Positions 43,190 through 53,800 of a stretch of 64,000 bases of DNA are shown piece after piece (position 1 is the first letter of the stretch; every line of letters starts with the position of its first letter). This DNA comes from Cycas panzhihuaensis (lineage: Eukaryota; Cycadophyta), in contig CM041465.1 of NCBI GenBank assembly GCA_023213395.1, forward strand, positions 78,933,741 to 78,997,740. Reading direction: 5' to 3'. The notes beneath the pieces are model-generated. The model saw nothing but the letters and a program-made list of their open reading frames with translations. It was not told the origin of the DNA and made no database searches. Both the position numbers and the translations under genes were made by a program.

Positions 43190-43520
43190 ATTATGCATAA
43201 ATTATTGTACTTATATGTAAAGTGCATTTAAGTTAGAATGTTAGTCAATTAATTACTCTAGTAGTTAGTTAGATAGTTAGAAGTCAGTTAGTTGGATAGT
43301 TAGGTAGGTAGGTTTTCAGGTGGTTATTGAGCTCTCAATATAAATGAGAGGCATCTTATTGTACAAACATTAGAGTGTGTATACGTGATGTAAGATAGAT
43401 TTTGGAGATAATAGAAGAGAATTCATTTTATCACCGCTTTGACAATCCTTGTTCAATGGGTAGCATTCTCTGAGTTTGTGATCACCCATGATTACACATC
43501 AAATGGCATTAAAGCCAATA
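43190..43520 (+). repeat. Possible orphan LTR end with a degenerate primer site
   Basis: A TATA-like CTCAATATAAATGAGAG at about 43336 is followed by sequence typical of an LTR R-U5 region. TGGCATTAAAGCC follows at 43504-43516, differing from the initiator-Met primer site at transition positions. Internal AGTTAGT repeats lie upstream. I found no second LTR and no target duplication, so the borders are uncertain. Confidence 0.35.
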
Positions 43521-44609
43521 ATTAGGCTAGACAAGCATGGAGTCTAGAGACCATCATTCACAAATCGAGGATTCTAAAAGAAAGTCTCTCAAATTTGATG
43601 TCCTAGCATCTAGAAGGGCACATTCCAAAGAAAGCTACTTGCCATACGATGCCCTAGCCATGCGAGAATCAAATGGAAAAGCAAGGGATACGTAGGGTAT
43701 TTTGACATTAATGATAATTGGTGTAGGGCACAAACACTATATCCTCTTCTTCCTACTCCTGGTGAGGAATGTTCCTGAGATCTACTTCTCCTGAGATGTG
43801 GTGACAAGGGTCACTGGTGTAGTGATTTCCAATTGCAAGACTGAAGATGTTAACAATATAGATCCTGGCCATGATGGAAGGCAATGCCGTGAAAATAACC
43901 TAACTAGAGTACATACAACAGACGAAAATGGGTGCTAATGAGGAGACGTTAGATGGACGAATATCACACACATCCAAAACAAAAATGCAGAGCTGTAATG
44001 GGCAAGAGAAATACTCCAAAAGACATTGGACATTAACATTAGAGAAGACGTTGGTAGATACACCATGATTACAAGCACCAGTATATATAGGAACCCTGGT
44101 AAGAATGCTAGACTAAGGTAATTGAACTCCAAAGAAGACGATGAAGTAAATACGCCATTGCCACGAAGACACACAGATTTTAGAGGAAGGATGAGATTTT
44201 GTGAGAATCAAAACATGAAGACAGAAAAATCGATCACCGCCCACAAACACCACGAAATCATGAAATTGCTCACCATTGAGAAAAATCAAACCACAGAGCC
44301 GTTGCTTAAGAAAATCGATTACAACCCAAGAGTCTAGAGGAAAAAAATTCGATTTTCTAAGGTTGGTGTGAAATATTTCATTTGGAATATTCTTTGTATA
44401 TTTTAAAAGCATATTGCCAACATATTCTTTTAAAGGAGTAAAACATAAAATACATCATTTTATGTCATTTACAAAGGCTAAAAAATTGAGATTTTTAAAA
44501 TTGCAGGGGGCTACTTTCTGATAGAGCCATTTCCTTGATTTTGCAAATAACACATGGAAATTTATTATTTTTAACAAATTTGTTGAAGGTAGATGACAAT
44601 ATAGTGATT
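43521..44609. other. Unclassified stretch before G5
   Basis: It may be the inside of the element whose LTR end lies at 43.5 kb: a plus-strand frame from about 43538 reads MESRDHHSQIEDSKRKSLKF and stays open for about 50 codons. No retroelement enzyme motif was found. The last bases (44610-44614, AAAAG) are the G5 target duplication. Confidence 0.3.
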
Positions 44610-44614
44610 AAAAG

Positions 44615-45065
44615 TGTTGTAATCCAAAACACCCTTCAATTGGCCAACTTCTATACCAGTGTTCTGGCCAACTTACATATAGACTAAACTCCTAGTAATT
44701 ACCTATTTTTGGCCGACTTCATTAAAGAAATATCAAGCGGCTATATGTACAGTTCTAAAGACTCATTTCCAGGTATCTCAGCGAGTTGTTTCTTAGCTTT
44801 TGCTCAACCTTAGTGCTACAATTAGCTGGGCCCTTTTTGGATGCTATTTTTGGAGGTTTCCTCGCCTTGAAGAGGGAAGTTTGCTTCAACCATCCAACTT
44901 ATACATTTAATATCTTTAGCACATCTTTTCCTTAAAAGTATTCTCATCTGTGGAGATATTTTTGGTTAATCATCGTTGCTATCCTCTACCAATTCCTAGC
45001 ATAATTATTATTTTTCAAGGAATTTCAAGAGAAATTCTAAGACAGAGTGAAGAGTTAGCACTCCA
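44615..45065 (+). repeat. G5 5' LTR
   Basis: 451 bp from TGTTGTAATCC to CACTCCA. The last 110 bases or so are missing from the 3' copy. Confidence 0.9.
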
Positions 45066-45067
45066 AG

Positions 45068-45079
45068 TGGTATCAGAGC
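45068..45079 (+). other. G5 primer binding site
   Basis: TGGTATCAGAGC, an exact match to the initiator-Met site, two bases after the LTR. Confidence 0.92.
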
Positions 45080-45241
45080 TTCGTTGAAGCTATCTTGCGA
45101 GGAATTTCCCAAGGAGGAAGCAAATTTTTTCCCCCCCAAAGGGAAACTAAATATTCCTTCCCACCCATCCCACCCTTTTTTTGAACTTCTTTGATTCACT
45201 AAACAGAGTTGAGATCGAGGAAAAATCTTTAGTAGAATAGG

Positions 45242-46330
45242 ATGGTGCATCATCAATCAACAATAACTGAAGAAGCAGGGAACAAGGAGGAAGAGACATT
45301 TATCAAAATGTCTAAAGAAATCATTAACTCTCTTAGAAGCATCTAGGTCTCTATTGATACCCTCAATAAGAAATTAGACCCACAAGAGAGAGAAACATCA
45401 AGGATAGACAAACTATGAGTCTTTTCAGAGGTTGGTGAAGAATTCCAAGATCAAGGTGATCAAGAGGAGGATCAACAAAGGAATCAAATAAGATATAACG
45501 GGATAACCTATGAATGTTAGAATTAGAAGATAGAACAAGCAGGCCATGGTCTCAAAGGAACTAAATTCAGGTTAGAAAAATTTGACCCAGATAGATCACA
45601 AGATATTCGAACATGGCTACTACAAATGGAGACACATTTTCAAGTATATGCATTATCAGAGAAAGACAAAATATCAATAGAATCTCTCCACTTATATGGA
45701 AGAACATTAAAATGGTTCTACTGGTGGTGGAAAACCAACATAGGCATATGTGAAACATAGGAATATCTAAAAGCAAGCTTAATTAGTTAGTACAAAGACT
45801 CATGGAGCACTGACTATTTCACCCAATTAACTCCACTACAACAACATGAATCGGTACAAGAATACATAGAACTATTTCAGAGCCTCCAATGTCTAATCTT
45901 AGAACAGATTCCAGCAAAATTTATTATGGAAACTTACATCAGTGGCCTAAAAGGATAGATAAAATTCTGAATCAAATGAATGAATCCAACAACTATTCAA
46001 GAAGTAATTAAGATAGCAAAGAACATTGAAGCAGAGTTTAGGGAAGGGAAACCCACTTATGTTCATAGAAATGAACCAAGTACATTCCAATATCAAGGGT
46101 CTAACCAAATTAGACCCGATCAGAAACAAAAGTAGATCCTCCATTAGCAATAAGGAATGCAAATGAAATCTATAGAACATCAAAACTTAAAAAGTGAACG
46201 TGTTTCAAATGTGGGGGGAAATGGAATAGAGAACATTAGTGTTCAACAAAGAAAGTATTCATGATAAATAATGAGAAGAGAAATGGAACAGAGAACATTA
46301 GTGTTCAACAAAGAAAGTATTCATGATAAA
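45242..46330 (+). pseudogene. gag: G5 gag
   Basis: From the ATG at 45242 (MVHHQSTITEEAGNKEEETF) the reading passes through several stops to the capsid core: KFRLEKFDPDRSQDIRTWLL, QMETHFQVYALSEKDKISIE, TPLQQHESVQEYIELFQSLQ and METYISGLKG. A knuckle of the chromovirus kind, CFKCGGKWNREHxC, is visible near 46.2 kb with a stop before the last Cys. Immediately after it, about 62 bases are duplicated in tandem (46214-46337), which shifts the frame into protease. Confidence 0.8.
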
Positions 46331-46337
46331 TAATGAG
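46214..46337 (+). repeat. Tandem duplication at the end of the G5 gag
   Basis: The segment beginning near GAACATTAGTGTTCAACAAA and ending at GATAAATAATGAGAA occurs twice in direct succession with almost no differences. It covers the last residues of the knuckle. Confidence 0.85.
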
Positions 46338-47010
46338 AACATGGAAATTATGGAAGGAGAAGAAGGAGAAGAAAACAACCAAAATGCAAACAGAGGACCT
46401 GAGGAAGATGAACTTCTAGGAGTAGATACAAAGAATGTGCAAATCTCTTTACAAGCTATTATAGGGCAACATGTCACTTCTCAAACTCTTCGATTTCAAG
46501 GAATGATGAAAGGAACTCTGGTGGAAATCTTGGTAGATATTGGGAGCAACCACTATTTTATCAATAGAGCCACAATAGAGGAATTGGGATTAGAAATATA
46601 GCCATTAAACACTTTCCAATTTTCTGTTGAGAATGGGAAAACAACACCATGTGGAGGATATTGCAAGTCAACAAGATTACAAATGGACAAATACTCAATA
46701 ACCACGTGCATGTTTGCAATGCCGATTGGAGGCATAGATGCAATCTTAGGCATTCAATGGATATAGACCTTGGCAAACATAGTCACTAATTATATGACGT
46801 GGTTCATGTGTTTCTATCAAAAGGGGCTCAAATACATACTACAAGCACTAGCCACACCTCTGGTGTAGTTAGTATCTTCACACCGTATGGAGAAGATACT
46901 AAAGGAAAACCCTTCAACATTCATACTAACATGCTACAAAATAGTGGTGGAAGATGCACCTTCAGAAGTACAAGCAATTATAGATAAACACAACTTAGTA
47001 TTTGAGGAAC
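46323..47010 (+). pseudogene. pol: G5 aspartic protease
   Basis: The plus strand reads LRFQGMMKGTLVEILVDIGS (D-I-G for the usual D-S/T-G), NHYFINRATIEELGLEI, then FQFSVENGKTTPCGGYCKS and MPIGGIDAILGIQWI. Stops at 46600 and 46764 fall at glutamine- or tryptophan-type positions. The end joins the RT region (VVEDAPSEVQAIIDKHNLVF). Confidence 0.8.
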
Positions 47011-47830
47011 CATAAGGGCTTCCTCCAAAACGTGACTATCAACATGCCATTGAATTAGTACCAAGGGTAGTGCTTATGAACATATGACCATACAGGCATC
47101 CATACCATTTGAGGAAAGAAATAAAAAAGATGACTGGGAAACTTCTACTCAAAGGGCAGATTGCAAATAGTACAAGTCCATTCGCATCTCTAGTGGTGAT
47201 AAATTCAAAGAAGAATGGATTGTATAGAATGTGTGTAGATTACAAGGGAATGAATAAACTAATAATAAAGAATCGTCACCTTATCCCCAAGATAGATGAT
47301 TTCCTCAACGAAATCCATGGAGCTAGATACTTTCCAAAAATTAACTTATGATCGGGATATTATCAAATATGTATCAAAGAGGAAGATATCTACAAAACAA
47401 CATTCTTCACCCATAAGGGATTATTCGAATTCAAGGTCATGCCCTTTGAATTAACAAATGCTCTGGAAACGTTACAAAGCACTATGAATTCCATATTCAA
47501 ACAATTCTTTCAGAAGTTCACATTAGTCTTTTTTGATGATATCTTGATATATAACCAAACATGGAAGGAACATCTGGAGTACATCAAGATAGTCCTACAA
47601 ATTCTAGAGGAAAAATAGTTCTATGCAAACATAAAGAAGTGCACTTTCGAAAAGGAGGAGATAGAATATTTGGGCCACATTATCACAAGGGATAGCATTA
47701 AGATAGACCCTAAGAAGATTCAAGCCATTGTCAATTGGCTAACACCAAAGAATGTAACTGGCATCAGAAGTTTTTTAGGGGTAGCAGGGTTTCTTCAAAA
47801 TTTCATTAAAGGATATGCCCATATCGCATC
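47011..47830 (+). pseudogene. pol: G5 reverse transcriptase
   Basis: It contains LLLKGQIANSTSPFASLVVI, MCVDYKGMNKLIIKNRHLIP, ARYFPKINL, GYYQICIKEEDIYKTTFFTH, FEFKVMPFELTNALETLQST, the intact box LVFFDDILIYNQT (aspartates at 47535-47540) and CTFEKEEIEYLGHIITRDSI. A stop replaces the residue after INL and another follows LEEK. The order matches G2 throughout. Confidence 0.87.
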
Positions 47831-48640
47831 TTTGTTATGAAAAAGGATGCTTTTATAGATGGAATTCATTGGAAGAAGAAGCATTTCAAGCATTTAAGAA
47901 GGCTATGGTATCGGCACCAATTTTGACAATACTAGATTCCTCCCAACCATTTATCTTAGAATGTGACGCTTCAGCATTTGGAATTGGGGCAATCCTGATA
48001 CAATAAGAACGACCAATAGCATATGAGAGTAGAAAATTAAATAATAGAGAGAAGCTTAAACCAATATATGGTAAAGCAATGCTAACAATCATGCATGCTA
48101 TCCAACAGTAGCACCAATATTTGCTAGATAATAAATTTATAGTCAGGACAGATCACAATAGTCTTAAGTACTTTCTAAATTAGAAAACATTATCTGATGA
48201 ACAACAAAAATGGTTAGCAAGTTACAGACTTTCAACTTCAGTACTGTGTACAAACAAGGGAAAGAGAATGTCATAGTAGACACACAATCAAGAATACCAA
48301 AAGAGAATAATAGGGAGGTATCCTTCAAAACAATAATAGTGGCCACTCCCAGTTGGATTCAAGAACTATTTAAGGAATATAGGATCGACCCATTCTCATA
48401 GAAGATATTAGAAGAAATGCAAGACCAAAAGACTTCAAAGTTTGAAACACAAGGGGACTTAATTCTATGAAAAGGGAAAATATTCATCCCAAAGACATTG
48501 AAATAAAAAAGAGTCTATTAGAAGAAGCCTACTCGACACCTATAGTAGGGCACACAGGAATAGAAAAAAAATATTGAAAGTTACATAAATCTTTTTATTG
48601 GGTAGAAATGAAGGCAAATGTCTTCAAAATAGTATCGAAA
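47831..48640 (+). pseudogene. pol: G5 RNase H and linker
   Basis: The frame 47815-48006 holds WNSLEEEAFQAFKKAMVSAP and FILECDASAFGIGAILIQ with the conserved Asp. After TAA, RPIAYESRKLNNREKLKPIY and the FIVRTDHN block can be read to 48.2 kb. VYKQGKENVIVDTQSRIP is at 48.25 kb. The integrase zinc region follows in degraded form near 48.55-48.66 kb. Confidence 0.8.
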
Positions 48641-49590
48641 TATGACACCTTCTAACATAACAAAAGTGAATGCGTAAAGAGCCTAGGGTTGCTACAACCC
48701 TTGCATATCCCACATCAAAAATGGGAAGAAATTTCTATGGAATTTATCATAGGACTTTCTCGATTAGAAGGAAAGGATGCCATTTTTTTAGTTGTAGATA
48801 AACTCACCAAATATGCACATTTTAGGAGCATGCAAACAATGGAAAAAGAAAGTCAAATAGTCAAGGTATATATGAAAGAGATACACAGCCTACACGAGTT
48901 CCCCAAAATTATAATTAGTGATCGGGACCCAAAATTTACAAGCCACTTTTGGAAAGATCTATGTAAACTAGCAAGAATGAAACTAATTATGAGCACAACC
49001 TATCACCCACAGATAGATGGGTAGACGGAAGTAGTAAACAAATGCATGGAGAGATACTTATAGAATTTTTCATTAGCTAAACAAAATCAGTGGCATAAAT
49101 GGCTTCACTTAGCAAAATGGTGGCACAATACTACCTACCATACACCAACAAAGATGACACCATTCGAAGCATTTTATGGATATGAAACTCCATTTATACT
49201 TAATTGGGAAAAATTATCACAAGTACAATCCATTCAAGAACAACAAGAACAAGTAGTTCAAACACTAAAGGATAACTTGGACACAATGAGAAATAGCATG
49301 AAGCAACAAGCAGACACAAAAAGGTTAGAAAGGAGTTTTGAAATAGGGGACTGGGTCTTTCTAAGACTTCAACCATACAAACAAGCATCAATACAACAAA
49401 CAAACAAACAAAAACTATCACCACGATTTTTTAGATCATATCAAGTTAGTGAAAGAATTGGGGAAGTAGCCTGACGCTTAATATTACCACCAGGAAGTAA
49501 AATTCACAGCATTTTTCACATATCATGCATTAAGAAGAAAATAGAGGGAAAAATATCACCTTAGACAATAGTCCCTAAGCTGGATGAAGA
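48641..49590 (+). pseudogene. pol: G5 integrase core
   Basis: It contains LLQPLHIPHQKWEEISMEFI, VVDKLTKYAHF and ISDRDPKFTSHFWKDLCKL with the second Asp, and QIDGxTEVVNKCMERYL with the Glu, interrupted by a TAG. The first catalytic residue is Glu (48740-48742) where Asp is expected in S-M-D-F. The tail shows MTPFEAFYGYETPFI, IGDWVFLRLQPYKQ and IFHISCIKKKI. Stops occur at 49021, 49062 and 49472. Confidence 0.85.
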
Positions 49591-49760
49591 AGGGAAAATG
49601 ATCATTGAACCAGAAGGGATCCTACAAATACGGGCAAGAGAATTATGATCCAAGAAAATTAAGGAATACTTCATAAAATGGAAAATACTAGATTTAGATT
49701 ATGCAACCTGGGAAGGTGAAGAATGGATTCAATAGCATCCAAAGTTACCCATGCTTTAAC
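49591..49760 (+). pseudogene. pol: G5 chromodomain
   Basis: The plus strand reads MIIEPEGILQIRAREL, a stop, SKKIKEYFIKWKILDLDYAT and WEGEEWIQ. The Y-F-I-K-W-K and A-T-W-E elements are the hallmark of the chromodomain carried by plant chromoviruses, which helps direct insertion to particular chromatin. Confidence 0.85.
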
Positions 49761-49776
49761 GGCAAAGCATGATTTT

Positions 49777-49789
49777 GAGGGGAGGGACT
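49777..49789 (+). other. G5 polypurine tract
   Basis: GAGGGGAGGGACT ends one base before the TGTTGTAATCC start of the 3' LTR. Confidence 0.92.
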
Positions 49790-50128
49790 TGTTGTAATCC
49801 AAAACACCTTTTAGTTGGCCGACTTACATACAAATTAAACTCCTAGTAATTACTTAGTTTTGGCCAACTTTATTAAGGAGATATCAAGTGGCTATATATA
49901 GGGTTCTAAGGCCTTATTTCCAGGTATCTCAGCGAATTGTTTCCTAATTTTTGCTTGGCCTTAGTGCTGCAATTAGCTTGGCCCTTTTGGGCTGCTATTT
50001 TTGAAGGTTTCCTCACCTTGAAGAGGGAAATTTGCTTCAGCCATCTATCTTATACATTTAATATCTTTAGCGCATCTTTTCCTTAGAAGTATTCTCATCT
50101 GTGGAGATATTTTTGGTCAATCACTCTA
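49790..50128 (+). repeat. G5 3' LTR, internally deleted
   Basis: It matches the 5' LTR up to GGTCAATCA (50123). It then jumps to the last bases CTCTA (5' copy CTCCA), so about 110 bp near the end are missing. AAAAG follows. Confidence 0.88.
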
Positions 50129-50133
50129 AAAAG

Positions 50134-51370
50134 GCATTAAAAAGTCACTTGTCAAGTGTAGAAATTCCCATTTTTCTTGATTTTAATCAAGCCCACTATA
50201 AATAGGAGTTGTATTAAAAAATTTTAATACCCACAACAAATTCTGGGTCATTAAAATATTGATGTTTATAAAGACATTTCCATATTTTAAAGTTTGCATC
50301 CGAAGTTGGATATGAAGTTTGGAGGCTGATTTCAAGTGTCAAAGCCTCATAGACAATGAAAAAATTATTGTGGTAGAGATATACATGGTAGAACAAGTAT
50401 GGTGGCAAATGTATGTCAACATCTATGGCGAAGTAAGTTCATGGAATAATTTTAAAACAATATTTCAAAAATGATGTTATCCTATTGAATAAAAGGATGG
50501 AAGGGAAAAGAAGTGGTTATAGTTGTGGTAGTAAACTAAACAATTTACCCAACAATATATTGATATTTTTAATAAAATGGTCATAATGGTAGAGTCCCAG
50601 GATTCTGAGCACCACCTCATGCTCAAATTCTTAAGTGGACTATTCTCATCCTTGCAATAGGAGTTAGACCTAATAAAGCTTTCCTCCTTGGATGAGGCTT
50701 TCCAAAATGCACTAAAAATGGAAAGCAAGCTCTATAGAAGACCTTCTATCCAACTGTAATAGTAACAACAATTACAACGACCACTGAAATAACATTTCAA
50801 TCAAAGAAAGGAAATTGATGTAGCAAATCCTTCTATATAAGAGAAAGGAAAAGCGAAGTACTACACATTACATAAGATGAACAACCACTCCAATCAAGAG
50901 TGCAAAAAGCAGGAGCAATGGTACAAGGTAAAGACCTTGGGGGCTGAAGAAGAAAGCAACACACCAAGTGAAGAGGCTAGCATGTCAAGTGATTCCATAG
51001 AGCCACCAACAATACTGATCACCAATAAAAAAGTGGTAGATCCCAATTTGATCCTAAAGATAAAGGACTATAATGCTTTAATTAGAGAAGTACTGTTTAC
51101 CTAGAATTGCCAGATTAAAGATCGTATTATACTATGCATTATTGAAAATGGAGGTATGAAAATTTTTGTATCAAATAAACTCATTAGGGATCTCAATCTC
51201 TCGGCAGAGCCTCATCCTAATCCCTATATATTTGGATGGATTCACAAAGAAAGAGTGTCACAAACTGAGATTGATAGAGTTTGTAATATAACATTTGTAA
51301 TGAAGCCCTATGTAGACATAGTCACTTGTGATGTAACTATTGAATATAATATTTTACTATAGGATACTAT
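50134..51370 (+). pseudogene. G6: gypsy gag-protease remnant
   Basis: From about 50.4 kb the plus strand reads MYVNIYGEVSSWNNFKTIFQ, TQQYIDIFNKMVIM and HHLMLKFLSGLFSSLQ, the shape of a gypsy capsid. A degenerate knuckle region follows (MNNHSNQECKKQEQWYKV), then an acidic linker and a protease-like part: VSNKLIRDLNLSAEPHPNPY, IFGWIHKERVSQ and YVDIVTCDV. The PHPNPYIFGWIHK signature ties it to G3 (PHPHPYPLGWIHK). RT and integrase are absent and no LTR is assigned. Several stops are present. Confidence 0.65.
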
Positions 51371-51410
51371 AGGGTACTCTCTTATTAAGTCCTTAGGGTC
51401 CTATTTCTAA

Positions 51411-51589
51411 TGTTGTACTAAGGTTATACTAAGGGTTATATGTTAGACCCTCTTTTATGTAAATGTGACGTGTGGCGCATATGCATGGACTCTAAATAAC
51501 CGCACATGTTGCACATGATGTATGTATATGTAAAGTTTATTCATTCATTAATATCGAATATCATTTTCATATCAATTGTCTATTTTACA
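51411..51589 (+). repeat. Orphan LTR end next to a primer site
   Basis: Sequence ending CTATTTTACA at 51589 is followed with no gap by an initiator-Met primer site. A start at TGTTGTACTAAGG (51411) would give a 179-bp LTR, but no partner LTR or duplication was found, so the left border is uncertain. Confidence 0.45.
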
Positions 51590-51601
51590 TGGTATCAGAG
51601 C
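51590..51601 (+). other. Primer binding site of the orphan element
   Basis: TGGTATCAGAGC, an exact initiator-Met site. Confidence 0.75.
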
Positions 51602-52250
51602 AGGTCACTCTAAAATTATTCTACTCAAATTGAGAAGTTGTCTAAAGACATTAGTTATTATTTTAAAGAGAGTGTCTGAAGGTCCCCTTAATCAATCATA
51701 AGTCATTTATTGTGAGTATGGATCACTATACGAGCAGTACAGACAAACTTTTTCAAAATGTCTCTGATTCGAATGAAATTTCACCACCAGATTTGTTTTT
51801 GCGAGCTAAACATACTTCTCCAAAGGATCAAAGTCAAAATTTGTCTCAAAAGGTATGTTTTCCCTATTTTTTCAGAAACGCAAGTTTTGAAGAACAACTA
51901 CAAATTTCTCTCAAAAGTAGCAATTAATTTGGGTAAAATATGTCCTAAAATTATTGTCTAAAGCATACAAATTCATTTGAGTCTAAGTTTGTTAATTTTT
52001 GTGAAGAATTTACAGAGAATTAAGCATTTTTCTCTCAAAAATACCTAAACAATCGTACACCTTTGAGGGTTTTTTCTAAGAGTTTTATTGGATGGAATGT
52101 AAAAATTTTTGCAGATCTAACAAGCAAATCTCAGTATCTTTCATTCACCACCATGTTTTTCGAACTCTGTACAACTCAAAAATCCATACAATTGTACAGT
52201 CATACAACCCTTGTCAGATTTCTGAGAATCCTCTATTTGACAATGTTTTC
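51602..52250 (+). other. Leader or start of the orphan copia-like element
   Basis: The frame 51712-51927 (MSMDHYTSSTDKLFQNVSDS) may be the beginning of a Gag or a leader peptide. I see no capsid motif. The rest is AT-rich with no further frame of note. The element is cut by the tandem repeat and Copia-3. Confidence 0.35.
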
Positions 52251-52366
52251 CTAAAGTGCGACTCGATTGTAGTTTGACAATCCAAGTACAACCTAAAGTG
52301 TGACCAAATCATAGTTTGGCAACCCAAGTACAACTAGGTACAATCTAAAGTGTGACCAGATCACAG
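52251..52366. repeat. 42-bp tandem repeat, 2.5 copies
   Basis: Units at 52251-52292 and 52293-52334 share CTAAAGTG...CCAAGTACAAC with about ten differences. A partial third unit begins at 52345. Copia-3 starts inside this third unit. Confidence 0.8.
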
Positions 52367-52720
52367 TGTTAACGTGGCAGTTGTTTGTTAAGCCACTAAG
52401 TTAATGTTACTATGATTTAACTAAGGTGATTAAGTGAAAAGGTGTGAGATATTCTAAGGGTTACAACCCTAATCGGGTAACACCTCTTGGAAGAGTATAA
52501 AAGCCTTGAGCCCTTGTGTTTCATATATCAAATTAATTGTGGAATAATCAATGTGATCCAAGAGGATCTTTTGTGGTGGGTTTTTTCCTGGAAGGGTTTT
52601 CCCACATAAATCCTGTGTATTGTGCATCTATTTTCTATGTGTATTTTTGTTTGCTTGTTGTGTATGGTTAAAGATTCTACGGATGGGAACATACCTGTAT
52701 GATTTCATGTTCCTGAACAT
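52367..52720 (+). repeat. Copia-3 5' LTR
   Basis: It runs from TGTTAACGTGG to CCTGAACA and ends right at the primer site. The start is chosen for the TGTTA/GAACA terminal pairing. The second LTR is outside the window. Confidence 0.75.
52496..52502 (+). promoter_or_regulatory. TATA box of the Copia-3 LTR
   Basis: TATAAAA lies 130 bases into the LTR, in the position expected for the U3 promoter. Confidence 0.6.
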
Positions 52721-52732
52721 GGTATCAAAGGC
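52721..52732 (+). other. Copia-3 primer binding site
   Basis: TGGTATCAAAGG directly follows the LTR. It differs from the initiator-Met site by G-to-A and C-to-G changes. Confidence 0.75.
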
Positions 52733-53235
52733 ATAGGGTCCTACATAGCTAATGTCTGACATTGAGTAAAGTGGTGAGATCGTTAGTTGCCGGGTGTAGC
52801 CATCAAACGCATGACTTGTTTTGAGGGTCCATCAACTCCAGCAACGTGCAGAATCAGGCACAACTATTAGTGGTGGTTGAGGTGGTGAAAATCACTAATC
52901 AACGAAACATAAGGGTCTATTGGAGTCAATAATTAGACATGAAGGCCACGTTCGTGGTATGAGTTGGTTTGTTGGGGGCCATCCAAAGCCAGTTGATGAA
53001 TTATAGTTGTAATTCAAGCCAATAGAGCTCATTTTGATGGTGATTCAGTGGTGGTGATGAGAGCAGCCACACGTGTAAATACGTAAGTTGGTGAAAGTTC
53101 ACATGAGAAGAAGAAGTTCAATGGAAAATGCAATTACTGCAAGAAGGATGGTTACAAAGAGAATAATTGTTGGTTCAAGAGATGTGACACGCACAAAGTA
53201 AGCTAGGATGATAAAGGAAAGAGCGTTGTTGCTCA
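52733..53235 (+). pseudogene. gag: Copia-3 gag, decayed
   Basis: Only the end is recognisable: a knuckle CNYCKKDGYKENNC (53129-53170) in which the histidine of CX2CX4HX4C is tyrosine, a CAC-to-TAC change. The capsid part is missing: about 500 bp separate the primer site from protease, far less than a full copia gag. Confidence 0.6.
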
Positions 53236-53800
53236 TTGCATCATAGCAAAAACCTTATCAGCCGAGTTAGATCGAAGAGATTATGGATGATTGACTCTGC
53301 AACGCAGAAGCATATCTCTTACCAAAAGAACAACTTTGATACAGTGAATGAAAATCATAGTGGTGCAGAAATTGTCCTTGGAGATGCTCGCGTATTGTCG
53401 GTGGAAGGTATCGACAAAGTATCCATTGCAAGTGGTAATCTTACCAGGGTACACTATGTACCCAAGATGCAGTTGAACCTTCTTTCAGCCTGAAAAATCT
53501 GCAAATAAGGTATGAAGGTGGATATTTACAATGATAGATCCTTGATTAAGGATCCCAAGTAGAACTTTTCTGTCATTGCTACTCGAAAAGTCAAAGACAA
53601 CTTCCGGGTGTTTGAGAAATTTCAATCTCAGAAGAAGTTTTATGTCTTTGTCGCCAATGCTAATGATGTGAGTAGACTTGGGCATAATCACCTAGGACAC
53701 CTTAACTATAGGAGCATCACATTACTGAAGAGGTTGAAGATGGTGGAAGGATTGCCATCAATTTCTTGCTCAGATGGTGTTTATGAGGGTGTATGTATTG
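53236..53800 (+). pseudogene. pol: Copia-3 protease and GAG-pre-integrase
   Basis: The plus strand reads SKRLWMIDSATQKHISYQ, where the usual D-S-G-A-T is D-S-A-T: the glycine codon is lost. It then continues GAEIVLGDARVLSVEGIDKV and YVPKMQLNLLSA, stopping at 53492. The pre-integrase part (LGHNHLGHLNYRSITLLKRL) follows in 53608-53880 and has a frameshift at its end. Confidence 0.82.

Larger units (their letters stand above)
44615..50128 (+). mobile_element. G5: Ty3/gypsy chromovirus
   Basis: A plus-strand element bounded by AAAAG (44610-44614, 50129-50133). It has LTRs of 451 and 339 bp, an exact initiator-Met primer site, gag, protease, RT, RNase H, integrase, a C-terminal chromodomain and a polypurine tract. 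Its layout and tract match G2, so the two are sister elements. Stops are frequent, and the first catalytic residue of integrase is Glu. Confidence 0.93.
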
